Assembly: GCF_027579695.1 (NCBI RefSeq) | Contig: NC_083572.1 | Span: forward strand, 14,096,915 to 14,160,914 | DNA: 64,000 bases | Direction: 5' to 3' | DNA from: Neoarius graeffei | Taxonomy: Eukaryota; Chordata; Actinopteri; Siluriformes; Ariidae | Shown: positions 1-11,600 of the stretch, one piece after another | How the letters are laid out: each line of letters begins with the position of its first letter | Position numbering within the stretch: position 1 is the stretch's first letter | The notes under the pieces: model-generated | What the model was told of the DNA's origin: nothing | Databases searched by the model: none | Seen by the model: the letters and a program-made list of their open reading frames with translations, nothing else | Made by a program: the position numbers and the translations under genes

Positions 1-66
1 TCTGAAGATGCTCCACTGCCACAGTGTGTTGTCTGCCAAGAGGTGCTAGCTAACGATGCTATGAGA
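1..66 (+). pseudogene. hAT transposase zinc-finger fragment (ZBED5/ZMYM6-like)
   Basis: Frame 1 from the window edge reads a short stretch containing PLPQCVVC followed by EVLANDAM. This resembles the first half of the C2H2/BED-like finger of ZBED5- or ZMYM6-like hAT transposases, where CxxC is followed by a helix and an HLxxxH motif. The second half is missing: after the AM residues the frame runs straight into the lysine-rich minisatellite and stops. Only about 22 residues are visible and the rest lies left of the window, so the family call rests on a short match. Confidence 0.4.
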
Positions 67-585
67 TGTTTAAAATGTGTAAAACAAGATGTTTAAAAAA
101 AAAGTACAGATGTTTAAAATGTGTAAAAAAAAAAAAGATGTTTTAAAAAAGCACAGATGTTTAAAATGTGTAAAAAAAGGTTTTAAAAAAGCACAGATGT
201 TTAAAATGTGTAAAAAAAGAGGTTTTAAAAAGCACAGATGTTTTAAAATGTGTAAAAAAGAGGTTTTAAAAAGCACAGATGTTTTAAAATGTGTAAAAAA
301 AAAGATGTTTTAAAAAGCACAGATGTTTAAAATGTGTAAAAAAGGTTTTAAAAAAGCACAGATGTTTAAAATGTGTAAAAAAGAGGTTTTAAAAAGCACA
401 GATGTTTTAAAATGTGTAAAAAAAAAGAGGTTTTAAAAAGCACAGATGTTTAAAATGTGTAAAAAAGGTTTTAAAAAAGCACAGATGTTTAAAATGTGTA
501 AAAAAGAGGTTTTAAAAAAGCACAGATGTTTTAAAAAGCACAGATGTTTAAAATGTGTAAAAAAAAAGAGGTTTTAAAAAAGCTC
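62..585. repeat. AT-rich minisatellite, unit about 37-40 bp
   Basis: About 13-14 tandem copies of a unit built from GCACAGATGTTTAAAATGTG followed by an A-run and GGTTTTAAAAA. Units differ mainly in the length of the A-runs and in the optional AGAG before GGTTTT. The array gives spurious lysine- and phenylalanine-rich frames on both strands. Confidence 0.93.
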
Positions 586-591
586 ATATGT

Positions 592-968
592 CTCATCTCA
601 TCTCATTATCTCTAGCCGCTTTATCCTTCTACAGGGTCGCAGGCAAGCTGGAGCCTATCCCAGCTGACTACGGGCGAAAGGCGGGGTACACCCTGGACAA
701 GTCGCCAGGTCATCACAGGGCTGACACATAGACACAGACAACCATTCACACTCACATTCACACCTACGCTCAATTTAGAGTCACCAGTTAACCTAACCTG
801 CATGTCTTTGGACTGTGGGGGAAACCGGAGCACCCGGAGGAAACCCACGCGGACACGGGGAGAACATGCAAACTCCACACAGAAAGGCCCTCGCCGGCCC
901 CGGGGCTCGAACCCAGGACCTTCTTGCTGTGAGGCAACAGCGCTAACCACTACACCACCGTGCCGCCC
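592..968 (-). mobile_element. DANA/Mermaid-like SINE
   Basis: A full-length copy in reverse orientation. The tRNA-related head (GGGCGGCACGGTGGTGTAGT when read on the minus strand) lies at the right end and the GATGAGATGA-type tail at the left end. It is flanked by an 11-bp TSD (AGCTCATATGT) at 581-591 and 969-979. It sits inside the hAT relic, directly after the minisatellite. Confidence 0.92.
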
Positions 969-1132
969 AGCTCATATGTTTAAAATAAAAAAATGTGTAC
1001 AACAACCTTTTTTTTTTTTTAAATACGAATGGAACATTAAGTATAGCAACAATAAAAATTGTAAGGGGGGGGCACTGTTGTTTATTTGCTCTCTGAGGGG
1101 GGTCTGACTCTCCCACACTTTGAAAACCCCTG

Positions 1133-2150
1133 GTGTAGTGTATTTTACATCAATAAATTGCTGCATGGTCTTGTGACAGTGAGACCAATAATTAGATTCA
1201 CATTGCAGTTATGATACATATTTACTCCTTTCTTTGACACTGCATGCCCTGCGCCAGAAACAACACCACAACATTTATTATGATGCGACTCTGCTGGGTG
1301 TCAGCATTACTGTATCATTACAGTCGAATATTATCAGACATAAGAAGTAATCGATATCGATCTGCAGTAGTTTTAGATTAACTAACACTAAGGAAAGATG
1401 CTCATAATTGCTATTGAACTATACAATAATTATGTTTCCACAAATGTGCAGAGTAAGATATCATCCAGGTAAAAAAAAGCATACAATGCAAAGATACGTT
1501 GCCTGCTGTAAAGGAAACTTCTAATAAACACTTCAGAACGCTTAGCAGTTGTCTTTTCAGTTGTTTATTATAATAGATCATATAAAACAGATATATAAAA
1601 TAGGAAAGGGAAAAGAAGAAAGAGAAGAAAAAACAAAACACCACCTCTAGTGATGTTGAGAGTGCACTCTGAGTTGTTTCTTAGGAATGTTCTCTATTAT
1701 ACTCTGAAGATATTTGCTTACTGCTCGCGTGATTGGCTCAAGATTTTCTATGAAGCTTTGCTAAAGCGTGCACCTGGAATGCTCTGATGCGTGCAGGCAG
1801 ATGCGTAGTTAGGGAGACCTCAAGGCATCCTGCTTATCACCACCAAGGCCACAGAAAGGCGATTACAACATGGGAAAAACAACTTTCTCAGTACACTAAG
1901 CCACTTGAGTTCAACACAGAAACACAGAGAATAGGAATGTTCGTCCACTAAATTTCCCTCACATTGCTATGAAAAAAACTAGTCGGATAAAAACCTTCAG
2001 GGGAAAAAACCTACTGGAAAACATCCTCCTCGACTGAACGCAATGTATGAGCTCCAAGGGTTTCAGCTGCAATCTTGACATGTCACACAGTTGTCTGGTT
2101 ACAACTGTCAATTGTCCAACAAGCTAGTGGAATAATAAAGCTGTTTTATA
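1133..2150. other. no gene recognised
   Basis: This AT-rich stretch lies beyond the 3' end of ntan1. Both strands were examined. The small ORF on the minus strand at 1411-1644 is low complexity and has no family resemblance. No TIR pair, RNA gene or exon-like open frame with splice signals was found. Confidence 0.5.
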
Positions 2151-2151
2151 T

Positions 2152-2730
2152 TAAAGCTGTACTGCCTTTCAGATTTTTCAAGTTTAGGTCATAAAAAGAA
2201 TTTCCCCCGACACCTAATTATTTTTGTTTACTGGACCAAAAGCTACTGAATTTGAATCACAGACTGCCAATTTTATTAGTTTTTTTTTTTTTTTAAATAG
2301 AACAAGTAATGAATTTAGGGCCACATGGCCCTAAATTCTCCACTATTTTTTTCCTGTTTCACCATGACCCAATTCAAGATACGATATCATGCATGACGTG
2401 GTGGGCTTTCCCCGTTCGCACAAGGCATTGTGGGATACAAATTTGAAACAGGAGAGAAAAATGGAGGATGCGAATGAAACGTGAAAGACCGACTAGAGTA
2501 ACGGAAAGCGAGACTTCCTTTGTCTGCTTGAGTGCGTAAAGTAAGCAATTTCATGCACATTATTTGCTCAGGAATCCCCTCAAATTAAATAACTTCCCCG
2601 CTACAGAATGTCCTGGGTTTTTTTTTAGGTATTACAGAAATAAAAACACATCACAATGACCAAATTTCAGAGGGAACTATGTAAATTTCCCCGATTTTAT
2701 GAAATCGAAAAAACAAGTGCTGGATAAAAA
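2152..2730 (+). repeat. dispersed repeat family L, copy 1
   Basis: This copy shares long blocks with 50580-51345 in inverse orientation. Shared blocks include the palindrome TTTAGGGCCACATGGCCCTA at 2316-2335 and the neighbouring GGCATTGTGGGATACAAATT segment. One end reads AAAGCTGTACTGCCTTTCAG, which matches the far end of the other copy. It is probably a non-autonomous DNA transposon. No TSD was pinned down and the superfamily is unknown. Confidence 0.65.
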
Positions 2731-3619
2731 CCCATCTATTGTATGTAAATAAAGATACAAATTTTGTTGTCTGGTGGTCAAGTGTTATTGAGATACGTTG
2801 CCTTGCACTTACGATTGGGTTCCCTGTGCTGGTACACAGATGTTGTTTGTAGTACGTACATCATAGAGTCGCAAAAGCCATCAAAAATTCAGTCGACGAA
2901 TTACCATATTCTCTTAAGTTCAGCACGCTTTGCATGGGGGGAGCTCCTACTTATTAAAGAAAATCATTTGACACAAAATTTTAATTTAAAAATGATTTTA
3001 TGGCCTCTGCTTATGACACGGTCCATAGCAACGGTCTGTAGAATGCCATAATTGACCAATCAGAACAGAGCATTCAACAAAGCCTTGTAATAAAGTAATA
3101 ACATTTTGAATAGTTCAACTAAATGATAAATTAAATGTGAACAAACACATTTTTTGTCGCTGCAGATGATTTATTTTCCTTCATACTTTGTCTGGTTGCA
3201 TCTGTGTCTCGGAAGGTGCGTGGGAAAATTCCAGAAAAGGAATCTTCACGCAATGACATACCTGTTCCCGTTCAGAGCCACATTTCTAACTCCCAATTTG
3301 GGACATGTCAATCTAACACACTAAACCCAGCATGAGATAGGTTTCCAATACTTTTTAGTTCCACTGCAAAATGAAAAGAAACAACCTTTGAACAGGAAAC
3401 ACTTCGGAGATAAACTATTCCTTTAACAAATGTCCTTTTGCAGGAAATGTTATGAAATATCACCATAGTTCAGTATTGGTCTTCATTTATTATTATCTCC
3501 CCCCCCAGTCTCAATCTAAAATTATGAGAACTTTCTAACTGTTTCAATGTATTATACAGAATAAATAGTACAGTAAAAGGCTGGAAGTCTGAAGGCAGGT
3601 TGTAAACAGGAAACACCAC
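2731..3619. other. no gene recognised
   Basis: Ordinary AT-rich sequence. The open frame at 2764-3051 has no recognisable domain, no splice context and no similarity to the other frames in the window, so it was not called a gene. Confidence 0.5.
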
Positions 3620-4557
3620 ACTATCAGAAATAAGGGTACAGTAGGAGTCCGTTACAAGCTACACTAATGTACCCCCTCAGGCTCATTATTGGACCTCAAG
3701 GTAACTATAGGCCAAAAAGGTACATATACAGTACATCCCTAAAAACAGTATATAAAAGATACAAATAAGTACTTTAGAGGTTACTGCCCCAGTGACAAGC
3801 TGCTGTACCCCTAAAGGTACAGTAAATATATGTTATTTGCCAGCTGGGAGGTCCGTATCGTGAAATACCGTGACCGAGGTCTTGAAAGTACTGAGCGAGG
3901 CCCTCTGGGCCGAGGTCAGTATTCAAGGCCGAGGTCACGGTATTTCACCATACGGACCGACCTTCAGCTGGTAAATAATATATTTTTTTCTTTACCAAAT
4001 TCTAAACAGAAAATGAGAGTGCCCAAAAGGGAAAACCGAGCCGAGCCGCCATTTTGAATCCTCAATCACGGCTGTAATGCAAATTGCTTTCTCCTCGGTA
4101 TACAAGTGCACTTCCATGGCAGGAAAAAAAAAACAAAAAACAAAAAACTACATTTTGCTGCCTATGTAGTCCCCTATTTATACAAAATTGAGTCATTCAG
4201 GGTTCAGCCATGGTTTTTTGCTCAGCGTTAGCAAGTTAGGTTTTTAGCTTTCTCCTGAAATGTTTTCTTTTATTTCTTCTTCCTCAGGGTAGTAAAACTC
4301 GCTTCCGCTGTGAACACTGTCGTTATCGCTATCCATGCTGTAAAATTAATGCTATTCTGAGAAATGCGAAAATAAATGTTGACAAAAAATGCTACTATGT
4401 TTGTTGTTGTGAACGAGCAAGTCGCCAGAGGTCCGTAACCGGGGTCCATAACTTGGGTCCGGACCCCGGTCACGGACCCGCTCGCCAGCCAATCAGAGCG
4501 CAGGATTTGATGGAAACCAACGGCGAAAAAAATAATGTACTTTATTTTCTGAGAGAG
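3620..4557. mobile_element. MITE family F, copy 1, split by a palindromic element
   Basis: The left part (3620-3826) carries the tandem GGTAC motifs of a common fish MITE and begins CTATCAGAAATAAGGGTACA. The matching right terminus, TAATGTACTTTATTTTCTGA, appears only after the palindromic insert, at about 4532-4551. The same family is found at 18441-19380, also interrupted by another element. The AATAAA complement at 4541-4546 is the nearest polyadenylation-type hexamer downstream of ntan1. Confidence 0.65.
3830..4528. mobile_element. foldback-type element with a hairpin at each end
   Basis: Two large imperfect palindromes bracket this element. The first, about 3838-3972, pairs CAGCTGGGAGGTCCGTAT with its complement near 3955-3972, with GGTCACGG/CCGTGACC inside. 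The second, about 4416-4488, is built on GGGTCCGGACCC. The middle (4090-4240) recurs in reverse at about 42180-42360. The element is inserted in MITE copy F1. No transposase frame is present and the superfamily is unknown. Confidence 0.6.
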
Positions 4558-5033
4558 CAGATTCCTTTAAATGTAAACCAATTAAGAACCACTGTGATAT
4601 CAATCTGAATGTACAGTATATTACACATTGAATTTGTTAAAACTGTACGATTTCGGAAGAATATGCAGCACTTTTTCTTCATAACTCAAGAAGGATATAC
4701 CTCCATTCACATGCCCCAGCATATTTGTGATACAGATCAGAGAAAATCAAGTAACATAATACACTTTTCCATCACTGTACGCTGTATAAAACGAGTCCAT
4801 AAAGGGGTATTTTAGTTCTGTACAATATCTAAGACTTGAACTGAGGCATACTTTAAGTAATCCCCATGTTCTGAGTAGAAGTTTCTCTTTTGTGTTAATC
4901 CAAGTCTCAACCAAACACCCCTTGAACTGATCGTCCTAAGAGAAAAGGATTAACATGAAAGAGTAACATGGCTTCTTGCAAAGGCCTTTGGTTGGGTCAC
5001 AGTGCTGTTGATTGTTAAGGGCAGAGATCAGAG

Positions 5034-5565
5034 TTAAGGGCAGACTCTCTGCCACTCTCCCTGCGCCGATCGCTGGAAGAGCTGTGGCTGGTTTCCGGGA
5101 AACAGAGCGCCGGTGTTCGGGTGTTCCAGCAGGAAGCGGATTGTAGACTTGATGTGTTGGACGAAATGAGGGGGCTCAGCATAAGGAGATGTAGACAGGT
5201 ACTGTTAGATGGAAAGATCATCAAGCAAGATTGAGTGAGTCAGATTTTTTTTTTTAATATTCAAGTACAGAATAAATCAAAATTCGTAGTTACCTGTAAG
5301 ATCGTTTCGTCATCTTGATCCAGCCAGAAGGCGAGGTCTGTGCTAGGTGGCCACCTGCATGGGCAGATCTTCAGCTGCTCTTTACTAGAGTCGTACACAT
5401 TAGCTATCTGGTAAAATCAAATCAAATTTCAAATAAGTGTCATTTCTATTAATATGAGTCTAGAAATTATGCAAAATTACAGCGATTTCAATAAGACTAG
5501 AGAATGGAAAGAAGTCTGAATTATTAGGGAGCAGAGGTGGACAGTAACGAAGTACATTTACTTCA

Positions 5566-5641
<76 letters not shown>

Positions 5642-8600
5642 TTTTTTTTGGAAACTTATGACTTTAACTTCAGTACATTTGAAAGACAAATATCGTACTT
5701 TTTACTCCACTACATTTCTGTCAAGGTCCTCGTTACTATGAAGCAGTTTTGAAAGTGGATGTTTTTTTCTTTTCTAAAACATGATTGGTTTTGGGCGGCA
5801 CGGTGGTATAGTGGTTAGCGCTGTCGCCTCACAGCAAGAAGGTCCGGGTTCGAGCCCCGTGGCCGGCGAGGGCCTTTCTGTGTGGAGTTTGCATGTTGTC
5901 CGCGTGGGTTTCCTCCGGGTGCTCCGGTTTCCCCCACAGTCCAAAGACATGCAGGTTAGGTTAACTGGTGACTCTAAATTGACCGTAGGTGTGAATGGTT
6001 GTCTGTGTCTATGTGTCAGCCCTGTGATGACCTGGCGACTTGTCCAGGGTGTACCCCGCCTTTCGCCCGTAGTCAGCTGGGATAGGCTCCAGCTTGCCTG
6101 CGACCCTGTAGAACAGGATAAAGCGGCTAGAGATAATGAGATGAGATGATTGGTTTTTTCGCAGGTGACACTGAGACAGTCTATCAGTAATCACTAGGGT
6201 CACGTCACGTCCATAGACTGTATAAAATCAAGTTCAATGATTTCTCAGCAGCGTTATTTAACACAATCAGTTGATGACAGAATGGAAGGAGGCGGTTCTT
6301 CTGGGGAATGCACACCCCCATCATCCATGAACCCATGTTTCAGTTTTCTGAAAGGATTTAAAGATTCGTTTCGTTTTAAATGTTTGCCGAAAACGAACCA
6401 CATCACAGCCTACAAAAACTCGCCGTCCAACCTGCGGAAGCATGTTGAGGGATGTAAACATTTTATTCCAAGAGAAAGCTTGCAACGAAGTTGTCTGTGC
6501 TTTTAGAGCTCGCGATAAATGTTGCAATACCTATGCAGTCTGGTTAGTCAAAAGACTTCCTATGGATTCGCCCACCAAATTGCCGTAGCCTTGTCCACGG
6601 CTAACGTTTGCACATAGCTAGTTAACTTTGAAACTGTTAGTTAGCATGTAAACACGGAGTTACGCTAACATGAATAACGTTAACTTATCTGAAGTCCTTT
6701 CAGAAATGTTTTAGCATAATCTTGCCAAATAAACAGAATGTAGAAATGTTTCTTTTCTAGTAACATTAGCTACCCAATATGATTTTGAGTTTGAAAAGAG
6801 TTTGCTAGCATGTCAGGTGACTAGTCACTGACTAGCTAGCTTAACGTTAAACCACCATGATGGCACAGCATGCATTCATTTTATGAATTCACAGTTCTGT
6901 CTTTGGTAACGGTGTTAGGTTTTGTAAGCGTTGTGGCAATAATACAACAATGCGTTGACAGAAAATGTACTTTTAATACTTAAGTATTTTCAAAAGCAAG
7001 TACTTCAGTACTTAAGTAAAACTTTGACCGGACAACTTTCACTTGTATCGGAGTAACATTTGACCAGTGGGATCTGTACTTTGACTTAAGTAATGAAGTT
7101 GGGTACTTTGTCCATCTCTGTTAGGGAGCACGATATCATTCCTTGGTTTTAATGGGCCTCATTTATGTGTAATTAGTATGAATAAGCAGGCGATTATAGA
7201 AAATTCGCGCGTGCTGATTATTGAGAAATAGTCCGAATTTCTCGATAATCACCTCGAGCGACTCAGCAAAATGGCTACCGATCGCGGTCACTGTAAGCGA
7301 GGAGGAATTACACATTATGAAAGAAAACGCTGTTCCTAAAACCACTAAAGATGCTACGAAGTTTGGTTTAAAAACTATTCAAAGGCAAAGTGGAATTGTA
7401 TTTTATTTTATCCATTTCAAAACAAAACTATTATGTGACTCAGCGTAGATAAGTGACAAGTCTGTGCTGTGCCATTGTTACATTTGTATGCCGCTTTTGA
7501 AATATGAAATTTAAAAAAAAAAAAATCACCTGTGTATTTATACTAAAACAATTATCCATCTCAGACTCAGTGAATCTCATCTCATTATCTCTAGCTGCTT
7601 TATCCTTCTACAGGGTCGCAGGCAAGCTGGAGCCTATCCCAGCTGACTACGGGCGAAAGGCGGGGTACACCCTGGACAAGTCGCCAGGTCATCACAGGGC
7701 TGACACATAGACACAGACAACCATTCACACTCACATTTCACACCTACGGTCAATTTAGAGTCACCAGTTAACCTAACCTGCATGTCTTTGGACTGTGGGG
7801 GAAACCGGAGCACCCGGAGGAAACCCACACGGACACGGGGAGAACATGCAAACTCCACACAGAAAGGCCCTCGCCGGCCCCGGGGCTCGAACCCAGGACC
7901 TTCTTGCTGTGAGGCGACAGCGCTAACCACTACACCACCGTGCCGCCCCGACTCAGTGAATAATAACCTTGACCTCATCTGCTTTATTATTCACCAATAT
8001 TCACTTCACCTTCAGCGAATAATTGTTAAATGCCCCCGCCCATAGTGCAAACGGAAAAAAAAAAAAAAATCCTGCTATATTGACAAAAATTCCCGCAACA
8101 CGGATTTTTGTGTCTTCATGTGCATATGGTGATTATTTCAATGCAGTTTTAAAATAACCAATTATATTCATCATATTCATAAATCACAGCTGATTTATAG
8201 TTACTGACTCCCACAAAACGGCATAAAAATCCATGAGAGAGCTGAAAATGACAAAAAGACACTACATGGTGAAACAGTGCCTTGTAAATGTGACCTGCGC
8301 TAAATTTTTCCTGTAATTCAGCTCAGCCACTGTAGCAGACACACATTAACTCTTGCTTCCTTAATAGGGCACACTTACTTTTGTTCTAATTTAATTAAAG
8401 CTCATCTTATTTGTCTTCATTTATGGATTTTTTTTTAAATAATTGCTTTCTTTCAAGTCATTAATTATCTTGAATTTACTCATGACTACATTTTCATTTA
8501 TGTTTAGTTGAAATACATAACCTATTTATGAAAACTTAAAGGAGAACTGAAGTCATTTTTAAACTTGCTTTATTTCTTAATTAACGTGTTATTCAAGTAC

Positions 8601-11600
8601 GTTTTCGGTTTTTAGTAACCTTATATCGTGACTCATATTGGCAACTAATTGCAATTAAATATTATACTTATCGGCCTGTTCGGTTTTTAGCCATGTTGAA
8701 TTTAGTTCGTTTGGTCCGTGGCAGGTGTCGCTTATCCGCACGATATTCACGAGACTTGTGCGAGACTTCGAAACGTGAAGCGTCAGCCAGGTGTCGGTGC
8801 CGCCATTTTGAAAACTGCTTTCCAAACAAAATATTGCACAAAAATGAGTTTAAATGACGATTACTGCCTACTTTTTCAAACTTTCCTGATTGCTATCAAA
8901 ACGAACAAAACTTCCGGCTTGATTACATCAGCATTCGAAAGAGGGCATGCGCGGCTTTTGACAACGTTGGCAGATGTTGCCCTGTGTCCGAAATCACTCC
9001 CTACTCACTATATAGTGAGGATGCCATTTTGTAGTGCTGTTCAAAACCTTACGCTACATTCACACTGCAAGGCTTAATGCTCAATTCTGATTTTTTTGTG
9101 AAATCCGATTTTTTTGTGAGGTCGTTCACATTAACAAATATATGCGACTTGTATGTGATCCTCAGTATGAACGAAAAGCGACCTAAAAGTGTTCCGCATG
9201 CGCATTGCAGGATACGACGACGTCACACGCAGTGAGCATGGCCAGTGTTTACGGAAGTAAAACCGCCTGGTTGCGGTATGACCCATCCAATCTAGCTTGA
9301 ATAGCTGTATCCCCCCCAAATGGAAATCAGCTCCCTAACCTCTGCGTCCTTCCATTGAGAAGATTCAGAACCTTCACAGCCCGAAGTGTCCCTCGCATTG
9401 ATGTCATGCGCAGGGGCGCAGATACGTTTTTTGAACTGGGAGGGACAAAGCTGCCAGCAAACCAACCCCAACCCCGATATGCCTGTCAAACTTGTTGTTA
9501 GTAACCATAGCAACCAAGCTCGAGCTCGCAACCTGTGCAGTCTGCGCAGCTCAACCAACCGAATATCAGTCTTTGTTTTGTTTTATGTGAGTTGTTGCAA
9601 CTATGTATACACTGCCGTGCACCTCAATAAACTGAATGGTAATTAGTCTTTTGATTTTTCCGTGAGGTTTGCCTTATGCAAAGAAAGACAGCATAGACGT
9701 TTTTTCCTCCCTATAAGTGGGGGGGACCGAGCGAGGTGAATTTAAATCTGGGTGGGACGAGTCCCCCCCTCTATCTGCGCCCGTGATTATGCGCCATGTT
9801 GTTGTAACTTTTTTTGAGAGACCCGCTGCCTACTTCAGCGCAGAATAGTGACGTTTGTGGCTTGTTGATGACGTGTAAATCGGATGAATGCGACCTGGCG
9901 GTTCAGACTGAAGTCGCATATGAAAAGAGCGGATAGGAATCGGAATTAGGACCACATATCCAAACGGCCTGGGTCGGATTTGAAAAAATCGGATCTGTGT
10001 CGTTCATATTGTCAATAAAAGATCGGATACAGGTCACATATGGGCGAAAAGATCGGATTTGAGTCACTTCAGCCTGCAGTGTGAACGTAGCCTTAGTGAG
10101 GATTATTTAAACCCTATATAGTGCACTCAAAGTATCCCACAATGCATGACGTAAAGTAGTGTACAACTGATGGTCACTAACCAAAGCGATTAATCACATC
10201 ATGCATTGCGGTCATGCTGAAAGAAATAAAATTAAAAGTCTCAAATTTGATTTAATAAAAGGCAGCAGCAAAGAAGAAAGTATTCAGCATTGATTTAAAA
10301 GAACTGAAAGATGCAGGTACTTTGTATTGATTAATGTGGGAAATGCGCTCAGTATAATATGGATTTATCACAAAAATACATGCATGTATTTATTATTTTG
10401 AAAACCCACCAGCCGACTGACCTGGCACGTTTTAATTGTGCGACAGTAATGATGTAAATACCAGCGCGACGCACAAGTGTCCGAAAGTGTTTTTTTTTAC
10501 CAATGAGCTCACTATATAGTCCTCTATATAGTAATTCCCTATATAGGGAGTAGTGAACAAGTGAGCAATTTCGGACACAGGGTTGTTCACTTTGATTTCC
10601 GCTGTACATTTTACTTACGTCCTGCAATGTCTCGCACAGGTCTCAACAAATCTCGTTTACGGCCATTGCTTTGACATACGGACTGATATATTCCATAGCA
10701 AATTTCAAACACTCATAACTTGCTATAGCAGTGACAAAATAGCGATCAAAAATGCATTCCTGGTTGGGGCGTCGTGGCTCAGGTGGATAAGGCGCCATAC
10801 CATAAATCCGGGGACCTGGGTTTGATTCCGACCCGAGGTTATTTCCCGATCCCTCCCCGTCTCTCTCTCCCGCTCATTTCCTGTCTCTACACTGTCCTAT
10901 CCAATAAAGGTGAAAAAAGCCCAAAAAATATCTTAAAAAAAAAAACCCACACACACATTCCTATATTTAATAAAATGAGATAAATAGAATTTTGATGATA
11001 AAAAAATTTGCCTTCAGTTCTCCTTTAACAGCGTAATCCATATATAAACCTGCAGTCACTCATTGCCAATTACACAATTTAAAGTCAAACATTCGAGGTT
11101 CATTTTAATGAGTGCCTTCATACATAAATTTATGTTAACTTAAAAAAAAACAACAACTCAGTAGCTCTTTTAGGACAGGAACATTTTTCTCAAATCGTGG
11201 TAAACAAAAACAGATGACAACATTAGACTAGTATGATTTTTTTTTTTTGCTAGTAGAAAAAAAAGTCAGTCTGAAAAAACAGTGTTCATAAGTATGCAAA
11301 AGACAGAAGCTGCTCCAGAATTAAAAAGGATCGCGTTGATACCTGTCCACCCGTGAAGCTACGTGCTGACCTCAAATCCTCGGCAGGTCCTTTGTGTGGA
11401 AACGCAGCTGGGAAAACCTCACCCGTTTTAACATTCACACCTAACAAGCACACATGCAGACATTTATATCAGTATCACAAGTGTAACTCATCGCATTGTG
11501 CTACTGTGTGCCAGATTATCAGGATTCTCTTACACTTGTGCATACAGCAAATGCAGATAAAGATCAGGCACTGTTACCATCTCCTTTAGTGTCACATTAC

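Larger units (their letters stand above)
1..1132. mobile_element. 3' part of a hAT (Charlie/Buster-like) element
   Basis: The stretch 1110-1132 ends in CACTTTGAAAACCCCTG, the complement of the CAGGGGTTTTCAAAGTG terminus typical of Charlie/Buster-type hAT elements. With the zinc-finger remnant at the window start, this suggests one hAT copy running from beyond the left edge to 1132. It was later expanded by a minisatellite and hit by a SINE. The left terminus is not visible, so the TSD cannot be tested. Confidence 0.4.
5532..7120 (+). mobile_element. Tol2-like hAT element, internally deleted
   Basis: The left end starts CAGAGGTGGACAGTAACGAA and the right end is the complement of CAGAGATGGACAAAGTACCC. 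An 8-bp TSD, TTAGGGAG, lies at 5524-5531 and 7121-7128, as expected for hAT. The interior holds a TA microsatellite, a later SINE and a remnant of the first transposase exon (6237-6506). It lies in ntan1 intron 8. Confidence 0.88.
8980..10582. mobile_element. MITE family B, copy 1
   Basis: The left end is CCCTGTGTCCGAAAT and the right end is its complement, with a 3-bp TSD TTG (8977-8979 and 10583-10585). Subterminal CTATATAG motifs are repeated at both ends. A second copy lies at 62161-63405. It is nested in the TTAA-flanked element and contains C1. A 3-bp TSD is compatible with PIF/Harbinger, but no transposase is present. Confidence 0.75.
8540..11034. mobile_element. TTAA-flanked DNA transposon (piggyBac/Kolobok type), host of nested insertions
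   Basis: The TIR AGGAGAACTGAAG at 8540 matches the complement of the right end at 11021-11034. Both ends abut TTAA (8536-8539 and 11035-11038), the TSD of piggyBac and Kolobok superfamilies. No transposase is recognisable. The frame at 8718-9077 crosses into a nested element and is not supported as a gene. Insertions B1, C1, D1 and a tRNA-derived SINE occupy most of its interior. Confidence 0.78.

Noticed and set aside
62-585. Regular repeats resembling a CRISPR array
   Set aside because: Units are directly adjacent, variable and without unique spacers, and the context is a eukaryotic intergenic repeat.
621-1107. Overlapping ORFs of about 100 codons on both strands, repeated at many places (for example 7634-8045, 14243-14642, 26283-26847, 27980-28449)
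   Set aside because: They are read-through of the DANA/Mermaid-like SINE. The same frames recur in every copy and on both strands, so they do not mark genes.
2764-3051. 95-codon ORF
   Set aside because: No recognisable motif, no splice sites in phase, and composition of ordinary AT-rich DNA.
9292-9646. ORFs on both strands shared with 22928-23248
   Set aside because: They lie across the C/D MITE copies and are explained by the repeats; the frames are not conserved between copies.
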